Assembly: GCF_000952155.1 (NCBI RefSeq)
Contig: NZ_JYON01000016.1
Location: 1-64,000 of the forward strand
Direction: 5' to 3'
DNA length: 64,000 bases
Source: Aliterella atlantica CENA595
GTDB taxonomy: Bacteria; Cyanobacteriota; Cyanobacteriia; Cyanobacteriales; Chroococcidiopsidaceae
Shown here: positions 44,380-53,997 of the stretch, one piece after another
How positions within the stretch are numbered: position 1 is the first letter of the stretch
Layout of the letters: every line of letters begins with the position of its first letter
The notes under the pieces: model-generated
The model's database searches: none
What the model was told of the DNA's origin: nothing
What the model saw: only the letters and a program-made list of their open reading frames with translations
Translations under genes and position numbers: made by a program

Positions 44380-45384
44380 ATGCATTCACTTTTCAAACTT
44401 TGGCAACGAGTTGTCGTTCTCTTCGCGGTTGTCGTACTTTGTTTTGGTTGTAGTACCGTAGCTTCCTTGGATAAAAATCCTTGGCAAGTTATTAATCTGC
44501 CTTCTGAAGCTAATTTCCAAGACATCAATTTTACCGATGACGGACAACACGGTTGGCTAGTAGGGAGCAAATCAACGATCTTAGAAACTAAGGATGGCGG
44601 TAGTTCTTGGCAGCCTTTAGCTTTAGAGTTGGACGACCAAAAGTATCTGTTTTCGTCTGTAAGTTTTAACGGACAAGAAGGCTGGATTACTGGCGAACCT
44701 TCAATTTTGCTGCATACTGACGATGGTGGTAAGTCTTGGGAGCAAATTCCTCTCAGTGCTAAGTTACCTGGAAAGCCTAACACAATTACGGCTTTAGGTC
44801 CCAATTCAGCCGAGATGACTACTGATGTAGGCGCTATCTATCGCACCCAAGACGGCGGCAAAAATTGGAAAGCAATGGTGCAAGAAGCTGTAGGAGTATT
44901 GCGAAATATTGCGCGTTCTCCAGATGGTAAATATTTGGCAGTTTCGGCTAAGGGTAATTTCTACTCTACTTGGGAACCTGGACAGGAAGCTTGGCAAGGT
45001 CACAACCGCAATAGTTCTCGGCGCGTGCAGAACATGGGTTTTGGTAAAGATGGGCGCTTGTGGATGCTTGCACGCGGCGGTCAAGTCCAATTTACACAGC
45101 CAAATAGTTTAGAGGAATGGGATGAAGCGCAGTATCCCGAACTTTCTACTAGCTGGGGACTAATTGACATGGCTTACCGCACGCCAGAGGAAATCTGGGT
45201 AGCTGGCGGTAGCGGTAATCTACTTTGTAGTTTTGATGGCGGTAAAACTTGGCAAAAAGACCGAGAAATAGAAAACGTACCGTCGAATTTATACAAAATT
45301 GTGTTTGCCAATCCCGATCGCGGATTTATTATCGGTCAGCGGGGAGTATTGCTGAAATATCAACCTAACACCCAAGCAGCTTAA
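44380..45384 (+). CDS. ycf48: Photosystem II assembly factor Ycf48 (HCF136)
   Basis: 334 residues. Signal peptide with lipobox (VVVLCFGCSTVASL), so a lumenal lipoprotein. The mature part is a seven-bladed propeller of BNR-like repeats (TKDGGSSWQPL, TDDGGKSWEQIP, TQDGGKNWKAM, FDGGKTWQK). It binds precursor D1 and helps insert it into the early photosystem II reaction centre. Sits between rubA and psbE on one strand. Confidence 0.97.
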   Translation: MHSLFKLWQRVVVLFAVVVLCFGCSTVASLDKNPWQVINLPSEANFQDINFTDDGQHGWLVGSKSTILETKDGGSSWQPLALELDDQKYLFSSVSFNGQEGWITGEPSILLHTDDGGKSWEQIPLSAKLPGKPNTITALGPNSAEMTTDVGAIYRTQDGGKNWKAMVQEAVGVLRNIARSPDGKYLAVSAKGNFYSTWEPGQEAWQGHNRNSSRRVQNMGFGKDGRLWMLARGGQVQFTQPNSLEEWDEAQYPELSTSWGLIDMAYRTPEEIWVAGGSGNLLCSFDGGKTWQKDREIENVPSNLYKIVFANPDRGFIIGQRGVLLKYQPNTQAA

Positions 45385-45578
45385 AATTTACTGCCATCTT
45401 AGCTACAGGTATCGATCCCTAATAATTAGCAGGATGGCAAGAATTGTAAATTTTGATGTAAGTTTCATAGGATAATAACCTTATGTCAAGCTTGAGAGCC
45501 ATTAGCTTTTAATTGAGTTGGTTTGCTTTATCATTTAATTAGAAGCTGGTAAATATTTGTTGAAAAAGAGGAATCTAA

Positions 45579-45827
45579 ATGTCAGGAACCACCGGAGAGC
45601 GTCCGTTTTCGGACATTATTACTAGCGTACGTTACTGGGTAATTCACAGTATCACTATTCCCGCATTGTTTATTGCCGGATGGTTATTCGTGCAAACTGG
45701 TCTAGCTTATGATGCTTTTGGTACGCCCAGACCAAATGAGTATTATCCGCAAGATCGTCAAGAATTGCCAATTGTGAGCGATCGCTACGCAGCTAAGAAA
45801 CAAATTGACCAATTTATCGGAAAATAA
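45579..45827 (+). CDS. psbE: Cytochrome b559 alpha subunit
   Basis: 82 residues. One membrane helix with heme His in [20 protein letters not shown]; lumenal tail typical ([20 protein letters not shown]). Binds heme with PsbF in the photosystem II reaction centre. First gene of psbEFLJ, with GAGGA before the ATG and 194 nt of leader/promoter after ycf48. Confidence 0.98.
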   Translation: MSGTTGERPFSDIITSVRYWVIHSITIPALFIAGWLFVQTGLAYDAFGTPRPNEYYPQDRQELPIVSDRYAAKKQIDQFIGK

Positions 45828-45971
<144 letters not shown>

Positions 45972-45980
45972 GAGAAATTC

Positions 45981-46103
45981 ATGCCAGAGAGATTACGCAA
46001 TCCTAATAATCAACCTGTTGAGTTGAACCGCACTTCGCTGTTTTTAGGTTTGTTGCTTGTTTTCGTGCTAGGAATCTTGTTTTCTAGTTATTTCTTTAAC
46101 TAA
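45981..46103 (+). CDS. psbL: Photosystem II protein L
   Basis: 40 residues, one membrane helix, conserved N-terminus ending [16 protein letters not shown] and C-terminus SSYFFN. AGGAG lies 7 nt before the ATG. PsbL sits at the dimer interface and supports QA function. Confidence 0.97.
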   Translation: MPERLRNPNNQPVELNRTSLFLGLLLVFVLGILFSSYFFN

Positions 46104-46159
46104 CCAAGACAAGAATTTGTTAATTTAAATTTGCTGTTGTGAAGGGAGGATTAATAACT

Positions 46160-46279
46160 GTGAACGCAAGTGGAAGAATTCCGTTGTGGGTAATAGCCAC
46201 CGTTGCTGGCTTAGGTGTAATTGTTGTAGTAGGTACATTTTTCTACGGTTCTTACACTCATTTAGGTTCGTCTTTGTAA
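46160..46279 (+). CDS. psbJ: Photosystem II protein J
   Basis: 39 residues, GTG start with GGGAGG upstream: N-terminus [21 protein letters not shown]-terminus [10 protein letters not shown]. One membrane helix. Last gene of psbEFLJ, followed by a strong terminator. Confidence 0.96.
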   Translation: MNASGRIPLWVIATVAGLGVIVVVGTFFYGSYTHLGSSL

Positions 46280-46317
46280 GTAGATTTTCTTGCCATTGTG
46301 CAATAACTTGAACTAAA

Positions 46318-46348
46318 AAACCGCTTGTCTTAAAAAGACAAGCGGTTT
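46318..46348. terminator. Bidirectional terminator between psbJ and psaI
   Basis: AAACCGCTTGTCT and AGACAAGCGGTTT give a perfect 13-bp stem with a 5-nt loop, A-run on the left and T-rich on the right. It separates the convergent photosystem II and photosystem I genes. Confidence 0.9.
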
Positions 46349-46363
46349 CGCGTCTAAATTGAG

Positions 46364-46486
46364 TTAAATTCCTGATGGATCTTCGCGTTCAATATATAGG
46401 AAGAAAAACACTACAGCTACAGCAGGAAAAACTAAGCCAGTCAAGGGAACTAGCAACGATGGTAAGTAGGAAGCTGAAAATAACAT
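46364..46486 (-). CDS. psaI: Photosystem I reaction centre subunit VIII
   Basis: 40 residues: [20 protein letters not shown], one membrane helix, and the diagnostic ending FLYIERED plus PSGI. PsaI sits at the trimer side of photosystem I with PsaL. No psaL adjacent here, unlike the common psaL-psaI pairing. Convergent with psbEFLJ. Confidence 0.85.
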   Translation of the reverse strand: MLFSASYLPSLLVPLTGLVFPAVAVVFFFLYIEREDPSGI

Positions 46487-46684
46487 GAGTTAAGTTTCCT
46501 TTGCTAACAAAGCAATTGTTGACATTGACTTTACTGCAAATTGCCATCAATTGAGCAATTTATCAAGATTTTTAACAAAGCAGCAACTAATCTTCCTATT
46601 CTCAAATATTAATCTATCTAAAAGTAGAAGCAGTAAATTTAATATTGTAAAAGTAATTTAGGGCTACATGAGAATTTTTAAAAC

Positions 46685-46882
46685 TTATTTTACCGTTATT
46701 GGCTTCCCAGGACGAGTAAAGCGAATTTCAATTCTTCTCCTCGTTGCATCTGGATCGCGATTAACTGATGCAAAATCCCCATTGGGTAATATTAATTGTG
46801 CAGCAGAATAAGAACGAAATTTTAGCCCTTTCATCTGCCCTTTTTTAGTTTGGATTTCGCGTAGCAATCTTACAACTGCTAA
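46685..46882 (-). pseudogene. C-terminal fragment of an OmpA/MotB-domain protein
   Basis: Translates ALAVVRLLREIQTKKG then LKFRSYSAAQLILPNG and DPDATRRRIEIRF, the last helix and strand of an OmpA-like peptidoglycan-binding domain (the NRRIEI-type end). An in-frame TAG lies just before ALAVV, and the first half of the domain (with the TDNxG-type motif) is absent. Only a TTG could start a 60-residue product. Most likely a truncated gene. It follows the von Willebrand-like gene on the same strand. Confidence 0.6.
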
Positions 46883-46966
46883 TGCCTATACAAATAGTGC
46901 GATTAATACCTTGATACTGTCGTTCTGTTGATGATTGACTGTACATAATTTACCCTTGTGTTAATC

Positions 46967-48100
46967 TTATTTTTTTATTTTGATTTTTATATAAAAGTCA
47001 TTATTTTTCTCGTCAGGACAATTGAGTTGAATTGGATTGCCAATCAAGCGAGTCCGCTTATTAATCTCTTTACCCTTCCAGTGAATTGTTGCTAAATTAG
47101 TAGGCACTAAATATAGTTGATTACCTTGGCGTTCCAAATAAGCTCTAACTTCTGACCCAGGACAATTAATTTCATCAATACATTTGGCATCTGAGTCGCC
47201 AATTGCAAAACATTTTCCATGCAATAAAGGACGACATTCTTTTTCTTCGTCATTAACATCAGAAGAAACTATAACCCGCCACTTTTTACACAGATTCATC
47301 AAATACAATAGTAAAAATGGTAAGATTGCCAAACCTAAAGTGAAGATTGCAGTAGGTAGCCACAATTGTCCAGATAAATAAGAATTTACTTGACATAACT
47401 CCTTACTATTAGGCGCTATTGTGCAAAATTCTTGGACATTAGGAGCTATGTCAACAACAGCAAGCTTGTAGCTTTTTAATTGAGCATTTTCAATTGTTAA
47501 TTCCCTTTTATTTATCGGTAAAGACTTAAGCCAACTTTGACGCTCTTTACTTTCAGGAGAATTTTGGAGTCGAAAAGGACTATTTGCTGGTGTTTCAATC
47601 CACTGCTCCCCTGAATTAGCTAAGAGCGGAGCATCAGTAATCCAAACAACTGATTGTGGCTTTATTGGTTGGTTTTGCTGAAAGCGGTTTTGGTTGAGTT
47701 GAGCAATACCTTGATAAATAGTTAACTCTGCTTGCTGAATGTCGGTGTTTTGTAGTTTTAAATCGGCAGTTGGAGGAATTTTTTGTAATACTTTATCAAT
47801 ATTATCTTTGCTACTATTAGTAAATTCGATTGGATTTCCTAATGGATTTGAATTTGATACTCCTTCTAGTGAAACTACTTTAGAAGCAAAAGGAACAACA
47901 TAAACTGAATCTCCTGGCTTGATACTATCTTCAACAATCTGACGTAAGCGTATGCGCCCTTCGTTGTTAATTCCTACACTTTCTGTCAAATCAATTGCTA
48001 ATACAACATCGCGTCCGCTATGCAAACGAGTAATTAGTTCTAAGCCAGCTTTTTGCTGAGAAGTAAGCGATTGTCCTGGAGTAACTGTTTGAAACTTCAC
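46967..48100 (-). CDS. Von Willebrand factor A-like membrane protein
   Basis: 377 residues, GTG start. The N-terminal part opens like a VWA domain: GRDVVLAIDLTESVG with D-x-T-x-S in place of the usual MIDAS D-x-S-x-S, then PGDSVYVVPFA and SVVWITDAPLL. One membrane helix follows at about 240-265 (TAIFTLGLAILPFLLLYLMN), then a Cys-containing C-terminal domain about 270-377 with beta-strand pattern. I do not recognise the C-terminal domain. The N-terminus lacks a signal peptide, so topology is uncertain. Confidence 0.7.
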   Translation of the reverse strand: MKFQTVTPGQSLTSQQKAGLELITRLHSGRDVVLAIDLTESVGINNEGRIRLRQIVEDSIKPGDSVYVVPFASKVVSLEGVSNSNPLGNPIEFTNSSKDNIDKVLQKIPPTADLKLQNTDIQQAELTIYQGIAQLNQNRFQQNQPIKPQSVVWITDAPLLANSGEQWIETPANSPFRLQNSPESKERQSWLKSLPINKRELTIENAQLKSYKLAVVDIAPNVQEFCTIAPNSKELCQVNSYLSGQLWLPTAIFTLGLAILPFLLLYLMNLCKKWRVIVSSDVNDEEKECRPLLHGKCFAIGDSDAKCIDEINCPGSEVRAYLERQGNQLYLVPTNLATIHWKGKEINKRTRLIGNPIQLNCPDEKNNDFYIKIKIKK

Positions 48101-48357
48101 AAGGAATTTTAAATAGTTTTAAGTTTATTACCGATTACTAAATCCATTAACAGTAAGTACCCTTAAATGTAATCAAGGGCTTGTAAGCTAAAAAAGTGTA
48201 GTTTTAACTTAAAATCTCAAACTATAAAACTGGATTTGTTTGTACTAAATTAGCCTAGTTGTGCTAACTAAGGTCATCAGTAATATCACTTAATTAATAA
48301 TTAAAAATTCACAAATGAAATCTTCATTACTGTGGTAATAGTAAAATTTTTATGGTA
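48101..48357. other. AT-rich spacer, no gene seen
   Basis: About 260 nt between hisS and the VWA-like gene, very AT-rich, no ORF or strong hairpin visible. Confidence 0.5.
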
Positions 48358-49644
48358 TCAAGCTGTTTTCACAGCATTGATTTGGCGGCGTAAGTCGTCG
48401 GTGTTAGTCAGTAATTCTGCTTGAATTATGGCGCTTTGTTCTTTTGATGCCATCCACTTGAGCTTAACGCTTTGACTTGCAGCTTCCTCATCGCCGATAA
48501 TTAGACAAGCGATCGCACCACTACGATCCGCCCTAGCAAATTGCTTTTTAAACCCACTACCACTTAAATCCAATTCCACGCTAAACCCAGACTGACGTAG
48601 CTTTTGCGCGAGTATCAGCGCTTGGGCTTCCGCCTCATCCCCTTTAGAAACTAGATAAAAATCTAATATTGGCGGCGTAGATACTTGCAATTGTTGCAGC
48701 AAAATAATTAATCTTTCTAACCCAATCGCCCATCCGACAGCGGGAGTCTCAGCACCACCCAACTGCGCTACTAATCCATCATACCGACCGCCACCGCAAA
48801 CAGTTGCTTGCGCCCCCAAGTCATCAGATACAATCTCAAAAGCTGTGTGCGTGTAGTAGTCTAAACCTCTTACCAGACGCGGATTTACTCGATAGCTAAT
48901 ACCTAAATCCGTTAATAACTGCTGTACTTTGTCAAAGTGCTGTTGAGAGTACGCACCCAAATATTTCAAAATACTAGGCGCATCTAGAGCAATTTTTTGG
49001 GTACGTTCAACCTTACTATCGAGAATACGTAAAGGATTGCGAGTCAAACGATCTTGAGAATCAGGATCTAACTCATCTTTGTATGGTGTAAAGTAATCTA
49101 CCAGAGCTTGACGGTAGTGCTGGCGATCTTCAACATTACCTACAGAATTGATATCTAAGTTGAGGTTTTTTAGTCCCAATATTTGCAAAATGTCTGTTGC
49201 GATCGCAATTACCTCAACATCTGCTCTAGGATCGGCACTACCTAACACCTCTACCCCAATCTGATGAAATTGCCTTTGTCTTCCTGCTTGGGGACGTTCG
49301 TAGCGAAACATTCCCCCAGTGTACCAAAGGCGCTGTACTCCCCCTTGAGCATATAGATTATTTTGAATAAAAGCTCTTACTACTCCGGCTGTACCTTCTG
49401 GGCGTAAAGTAATCGAATAATCTTTGCTGCGGCTATCAAAAGAATACATCTCCTTGCCTACAACATCTGTCGCTTCGCCAATTCCACGTTTAAATAACTC
49501 CGTCTGCTCGAAAATGGGCGTGCGAATTTCTTGATAATTAGCTTTACTGAGAATATCTCGCCCAATTGCTTCTACTTTCTGCCAATATTCTATTTCCCCT
49601 GGCAAAATATCTCGCGTACCGCGTAATGCTTGTATTGATTCCAT
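48358..49644 (-). CDS. hisS: Histidyl-tRNA synthetase
   Basis: 428 residues, class II synthetase. Motif 1 around RTPIFEQTELFKRGIGEATD, motif 2 MFRYERPQAGRQRQFHQIGV, the HisA-type LVRGLDYYTHTAFE, motif 3 AVGWAIGLERL, and the C-terminal anticodon-binding domain. Preceded in the same direction by panE and the channel gene, with a 9-nt gap to panE, so the three may form an operon. Confidence 0.97.
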   Translation of the reverse strand: MESIQALRGTRDILPGEIEYWQKVEAIGRDILSKANYQEIRTPIFEQTELFKRGIGEATDVVGKEMYSFDSRSKDYSITLRPEGTAGVVRAFIQNNLYAQGGVQRLWYTGGMFRYERPQAGRQRQFHQIGVEVLGSADPRADVEVIAIATDILQILGLKNLNLDINSVGNVEDRQHYRQALVDYFTPYKDELDPDSQDRLTRNPLRILDSKVERTQKIALDAPSILKYLGAYSQQHFDKVQQLLTDLGISYRVNPRLVRGLDYYTHTAFEIVSDDLGAQATVCGGGRYDGLVAQLGGAETPAVGWAIGLERLIILLQQLQVSTPPILDFYLVSKGDEAEAQALILAQKLRQSGFSVELDLSGSGFKKQFARADRSGAIACLIIGDEEAASQSVKLKWMASKEQSAIIQAELLTNTDDLRRQINAVKTA

Positions 49645-49653
49645 ATTCTTGAT

Positions 49654-50592
49654 TTAGAAGTTGGCTTGACGATTTTTAGCGTCAAGGAACTTTAGCTGTT
49701 GGTAAAGTGTAGCAATTTTGGGTAAATCTACACCTGCATTGCGAGCTACTTGCAATGGATTGCCAAAAATTGCCTCTAGTTCAAGCGGGCGCTTTTGGTC
49801 GTAGTCAAGCTTCATACTGGTGCGGTAGGGCTTCATTTTAACAGTATGGTCGAGCATTTGCACGAGGAATTTATCGGCAATGTGACGCTCTTGACTTTGC
49901 GCCCCCAACACTACCTCCCGCATCAAATCTTCTACTAAATTGCAGGCGCTATTATCTGCCATCAACTCGTTAGTTGTTGCATCTAAAATTACTGAAAGCC
50001 CGTTGTAAGGGATATTCCAGACTAACTTCTTCCACCGCGCTAATAGCAAATCTTCAGCTAACTTAATGGGAATCCCTGCGCCTTCAAAGTCAGCAGCAAT
50101 TTGTCGCATCCGCGCTGAAATCCCACCAGCAAGATAATTCGGTGTATATTCTCCTAGCGTAATTTCCTTGTAGTCTAAATGCAGAATATGCCCCGCGCCT
50201 ACCTTATTAGCACAAAGAAAGCACAATCCACCCATTACCCTATTGTTGCCGACAATTCGAGCAACTTCTGCCTCAATCCCTAACCCATTTTGCAAAACTA
50301 AGACAACGCCATCATCTTTAACTACAGGCGGTAAAAGCTTAGGTAGTAAATGATTTTGCGTCGTCTTCAGCGCCACAACAACCACATCGCACTGAGGCAT
50401 TTTCGCAGTATCGTTGTAGGCATTGACTTGAGGCAAAGTAAAGTCATCATCGGGAGACTCAATAACTAAACCATGTGTTCTCACGCGATCGCAATCGCTA
50501 CGCAGCAAAAAATGCACATCTAAACCAGAACGTTGCAGACAAGCACCGTAGTAACCACCCAAAGCGCCAGTCCCTAAAATGGCATAACTCAT
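49654..50592 (-). CDS. panE: 2-dehydropantoate 2-reductase
   Basis: 312 residues from ATG 50592; the open frame extends 20 codons up into the channel gene. Rossmann motif AILGTGALGGYYGACL binds NADPH; KLVWNIPYNGLSVIL carries the catalytic Lys/Asn of the KetoPantoate reductase family, with MKPYRTSMKLDYDQKRPLEL-type C-terminal segment. Makes pantoate for coenzyme A. The start overlaps the channel stop by 4 nt (ATGA). Confidence 0.92.
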   Translation of the reverse strand: MSYAILGTGALGGYYGACLQRSGLDVHFLLRSDCDRVRTHGLVIESPDDDFTLPQVNAYNDTAKMPQCDVVVVALKTTQNHLLPKLLPPVVKDDGVVLVLQNGLGIEAEVARIVGNNRVMGGLCFLCANKVGAGHILHLDYKEITLGEYTPNYLAGGISARMRQIAADFEGAGIPIKLAEDLLLARWKKLVWNIPYNGLSVILDATTNELMADNSACNLVEDLMREVVLGAQSQERHIADKFLVQMLDHTVKMKPYRTSMKLDYDQKRPLELEAIFGNPLQVARNAGVDLPKIATLYQQLKFLDAKNRQANF

Positions 50593-51473
50593 AAAGGTTT
50601 GACTTCGTGGAAGTGACTGTAATCGACATAGCGATCGCCATTTGGTGTCCAAGCTAAGATATCAACAAAACGCATATCCCAGAGAATATCTTGAGCGGCA
50701 AAAGTGTGATGAGCGTAAATATTTTGTCCTACAGTTTCGTCCAATCCAGTCAGAGTAATGATGATGGTAGTTTCATCCTCTGCTAACGCCTCTTTGCTAA
50801 CGCCGTAGAGAGGGCTACTTGAGTCTATAGGGTGCATTGCCGTCCACGTAAGGGAAAAACTTGGATTTTGGCTGCGAATCAGTTTGAGGTCGTATATGCG
50901 GCGGAGAAAGTCCCCTTCAGTAGTAATTTCATCTCTAGCCAAACTGACTCTTAAAGATGCTTCCAAAATTAAATTGCGCCGCTTATTAGCTGTACGAAAC
51001 ATTAAAGTCGGTACGCCTTGAAAGGTAGTAACGATCGCCACGCGGCTAAAAATTACCTTAGCTGTAGGGCGAGAGAAACGGGCAAACATCAAACCTGTTG
51101 CCATTGTCACGCCAAACAAGCCTACCAAAGATTCAAGCGTGACTAAAATATGGGCATAAGTCGAACTCGGATACATTGCTCCATAACCGATAGATGCCAT
51201 AGTCTGAACGCTGAAAAAAAAGGCATCTAAGAAGTTGCCAGGACGAGCATTTTCAATCCCGTCGCCTCCTAAGATATAAGCTAGGGCAAATAAAGCATTA
51301 GCCAGGATGTAACCCAAACAAATTAGCGCTAAAAAGCCCGACCAAGGAATTGTTAGCAGCAAATGGTAAGGATCGCTTAAATAGTTGTACCACGCGCCTA
51401 ACCCCTCTATCATTAACCGTCCGTCGCGTCTAATCAAAGACACCTTTAGGGGGGAACGACGCTTTTTTTTCAT
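50589..51473 (-). CDS. Inward-rectifier-type potassium channel (KirBac-like)
   Basis: 294 residues. Slide helix and first membrane helix (IPWSGFLALICLGYILANAL), pore helix and filter (FFFSVQTMASIGYGAMYP, filter SIGYG), second helix (ILVTLESLVGLFGVTMATGL), then a beta-rich cytoplasmic Kir domain (RVAIVTTFQGVPTLMFRTAN). Probably a tetrameric K+ channel in the inner membrane. Translationally coupled to panE by a 4-nt overlap, a link with no obvious functional reason. Confidence 0.93.
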   Translation of the reverse strand: MKKKRRSPLKVSLIRRDGRLMIEGLGAWYNYLSDPYHLLLTIPWSGFLALICLGYILANALFALAYILGGDGIENARPGNFLDAFFFSVQTMASIGYGAMYPSSTYAHILVTLESLVGLFGVTMATGLMFARFSRPTAKVIFSRVAIVTTFQGVPTLMFRTANKRRNLILEASLRVSLARDEITTEGDFLRRIYDLKLIRSQNPSFSLTWTAMHPIDSSSPLYGVSKEALAEDETTIIITLTGLDETVGQNIYAHHTFAAQDILWDMRFVDILAWTPNGDRYVDYSHFHEVKPL

Positions 51474-51670
51474 CTTCTCTAGCTCCTTTTAAGGTCAAAT
51501 CCGCCTTGCGGCAATCCATAATTCATGCATTTATAACCCCAGGCGCTAAAGTCAGGGGACTGAAATAATATTGCTATGCATTTTGTTTCTCTATCAATAA
51601 ATTAAGGGACTCCGTACCTAAATGCATTAATTATTAATTTGTTCGTAATGCGCGAATTACGAATTACGAA
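51474..51670. repeat. Spacer with AATTACG repeats and TAAAGTCAGGGG motif
   Basis: AATTACGAATTACGAATTA lies at about 51655-51673, and a CCCC-AGGCGCTAAAGTCAGGGG piece at about 51537-51561. A similar ACTTTAGTC piece flanks the repeat at 38110-38145. Both look like dispersed repeats; the second could be a relic of an IS200/IS605-type end, not proven. Confidence 0.4.
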
Positions 51671-52678
51671 TTATTTCGGTCTGCGCTTGTTTCTAGTAAA
51701 GCGGCGGAGTAATTTACTGACAAAGTTAGGCGAAGATGACTTTTGACGTGCTGGCGATCGCTCGCTATTGCTTTTCATTCCTTGTTCGGCACGCGCTTCG
51801 GCTGTAATCGGGATAGCATTTTTATCTGGCACGATTTGGGAGCCGTATCTTCTGGCGTAAACTTGAGTAAATTCCGCTCCAAAAAACAAAATTTGGGCAG
51901 CATAATAAACCCAAGCTAAAATTACCACGAGCGAACCTGCTGCGCCATAAGTAGAGCCAAAACTACTATTACCCAGATACAGTCCTAATAAATATCTACC
52001 CAGCGAAAATAGTAAGGAAGTAATTGCCGCACCAATTAATACATCGCTCCAAGCAATTTTGACATCGGGCAAGAACTTGTAAATCAGTCCAAAAAGTACC
52101 GTCGTAATTACAAAGCCCAAGATAAAATTGGCTATTTGTAATAGAGAGGCGATCGCTGGTAGCACATTAGCGAGGTAATTTACTACTGCGGCTAAACCAG
52201 CGCTAATTACCAAAGACACCAAGAGCAAAAACCCAATCCCCAACACCATCGAAAAGGATAAAAAGCGAGTGCGAATAAAACTTGCTACTCCTTGTTTGGG
52301 ATCTGGCTGCACTTCCCATATTGTATTTAAAGCATCTTGCAATTGAGCAAATAACCCTGATGCCCCAAATAGCAATACACCAATACTAACAAGCGAAGCA
52401 AAACCTCCTCCTGCTTGAGGTCTACTCGCATTTTCAATTGCCGCTTGGATAAATTCGGCTCCTTCTTTGCCTACCAAGCCTTGAATTTGCCCAACAATTT
52501 CGCCTCTAACTGCTTCTTCGCCCAATACCGCCCCAGCAATGGCAATCGTAATAACCAATAACGGTGACAAGGAGAAAACCGTGTAATAAGCCAGTGCTGC
52601 TGCTAGAACCGAGGCTTTATCTTTGTTCCATTCGGAAAATGTCTCTTTGAGCAGAGCAAAGATTGTTTTGATTTTCAC
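51671..52678 (-). CDS. YihY/BrkB family inner-membrane protein
   Basis: 335 residues, GTG start. Six membrane segments; family signs are ASVLAAALAYYTVFSLSPLL near the N-terminus, ALNTIWEVQPDPKQGVASFI in the first loop and STYGAAGSLVVILAWVYYAA near the fifth helix. The C-terminal 50 residues are basic and Ser-rich. Often mis-annotated as ribonuclease BN; function in cyanobacteria unknown. Confidence 0.93.
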   Translation of the reverse strand: MKIKTIFALLKETFSEWNKDKASVLAAALAYYTVFSLSPLLVITIAIAGAVLGEEAVRGEIVGQIQGLVGKEGAEFIQAAIENASRPQAGGGFASLVSIGVLLFGASGLFAQLQDALNTIWEVQPDPKQGVASFIRTRFLSFSMVLGIGFLLLVSLVISAGLAAVVNYLANVLPAIASLLQIANFILGFVITTVLFGLIYKFLPDVKIAWSDVLIGAAITSLLFSLGRYLLGLYLGNSSFGSTYGAAGSLVVILAWVYYAAQILFFGAEFTQVYARRYGSQIVPDKNAIPITAEARAEQGMKSNSERSPARQKSSSPNFVSKLLRRFTRNKRRPK

Positions 52679-52762
52679 GTCACCAATTTCCTTAATATAT
52701 GCTGCACTTTAAATGAAGTATATAGATGGCGATCGCGCTCTGGGAGCCTTCTACAGACAGAA

Positions 52763-52957
52763 TTACACTCTACTTCGTTTGCGTTTGCCATGTCGTCGCA
52801 CTACCAGCAACCCAATCCCCACAAGCGCTGTACCAGCAATACTATTTGGTTCGGGAATCGGTTTAGTATCGACGCAATCGATAAATGTATCTAGAACCAA
52901 CGTGTAGTCGTCCTCGTCTCTCCTACAACACCACTTGGCAACTTTAATATTGCCCAA
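52763..52957 (-). pseudogene. PEP-CTERM protein C-terminal fragment
   Basis: The last 30 residues are a full PEP-CTERM sorting signal: PIPEPNSIAGTALVGIGLLV then the basic RRHGKRKR. Ahead of it only about 30 residues are open (DDYTLVLDTFIDCVD), and an in-frame TAA precedes the only possible TTG start. No signal peptide. It is probably the 3' relic of an exported exosortase-processed protein. Confidence 0.6.
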
Positions 52958-53172
52958 TTAATCGAGCAAATTTTATTTTAGAGCTAACGAAACTTATGCT
53001 TTAGCGATCGCCCAAAAGGCATAGATTTAACAGAAATGGACAGGTAATGCCTCTATACCTTACCTCCTTGTTCCCCTCATCTCCAATACCTATAAAATTC
53101 CCAACATCTTGTCTTGATGGAGATAGAAGGTTAATTTTATGAATATATCTACACAAATACCACCGCAAGCTC

Positions 53173-53730
53173 ATGCTACGTAAAACTTCTTTAGGATCGC
53201 TCGGTTTAACCGTTGGTGGTGTCTTAACAATTGTTGGCTTCGTTGCTTATTTTTCTGGGAACCCAACACTAAATTTAATCGGCTTTTTTTATGGGATTCC
53301 GTTGCTGCTAGGCGGATTAGCCCTCAAAGCTGCTGAACTAAAGCCAGTACCTTATACTCAACCAACTACACCAGATATAGTTAAACTGCGAGATGAGCAA
53401 GCTACCGCAACTCAAAATCAAGTCCGCAAAGATATCACCCGCTATCGTTACGGGCAAGAAGCACATCTCGATACAACTTTATCGCATCTAGGTTTAAGCC
53501 CTACTGATGAAGAACGTCCTGTAATCCAAGGAATTAGAGAAACTTCCCATAACGGCGCTTATTCGTTAATTTTGGAATTTTATTCGCCGCTAATTCCCCT
53601 AGAAGTATGGCAGCAAAAACAGGAGAAAATGACCAACTTTTTTGGTCCTGGAGTCCAAGTAGAAATCGACCAACCTCAAGCCGAAGAGGTGGAATTAAAG
53701 TTGATCGCAACTAGCGATCGCCAAACTTAG
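53173..53730 (+). CDS. DUF2854 family membrane protein
   Basis: 185 residues. Starts LRKTSLGSLGLTVGGVLTIV, with two close membrane helices to about 52, then a soluble domain (RYRYGQEAHLDTTLSHLGL, GAYSLILEFYSPLIP). This is the DUF2854 family shared by cyanobacteria and chloroplasts, unknown function. Its 3' end nearly meets the convergent crr7-like gene. Confidence 0.85.
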   Translation: MLRKTSLGSLGLTVGGVLTIVGFVAYFSGNPTLNLIGFFYGIPLLLGGLALKAAELKPVPYTQPTTPDIVKLRDEQATATQNQVRKDITRYRYGQEAHLDTTLSHLGLSPTDEERPVIQGIRETSHNGAYSLILEFYSPLIPLEVWQQKQEKMTNFFGPGVQVEIDQPQAEEVELKLIATSDRQT

Positions 53731-53739
53731 CCTTTAAAT

Positions 53740-53997
53740 TCACTTTTCCAAGCGCACTGCATACCACTGTAAATACTGCCCAGGTTCAAGAACTAACTCG
53801 CAACTGGTATCCATCAGATACTTAGCTTGAGCGTCAATTGAGTCAAATTGATGTAATTCCTGGGGTAACTGCTGTTGATTTTGGGATAAAACCAATTTTA
53901 GTTTTGCCAATAGTTCGGCAGCAGTTAGAAATTGTTCATCGTGGTTCGGTTCTAGGACAACAAAATCGTCCTGTTGATACATCATTGGATCGGGCAT
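53740..53997 (-). CDS. CRR7-like protein (chlororespiratory reduction 7 family)
   Basis: 85 residues. MYQQDDFVVLEPNHDEQFLT, LLAKLKLVL and YLMDTSCELVLEPGQYLQWY agree with my memory of the CRR7 family, whose plant member is needed for chloroplast NDH complex accumulation. The window also holds ndhCKJ, though not adjacent. Single small gene with a good ATG. Role in cyanobacteria is inferred. Confidence 0.7.
   Translation of the reverse strand: MPDPMMYQQDDFVVLEPNHDEQFLTAAELLAKLKLVLSQNQQQLPQELHQFDSIDAQAKYLMDTSCELVLEPGQYLQWYAVRLEK

Noticed and set aside
51535..51565. Possible IS200/IS605 end (TAAAGTCAGGGG)
   Set aside because: Only a short motif with a weak counterpart near 38120; no transposase or paired end nearby.
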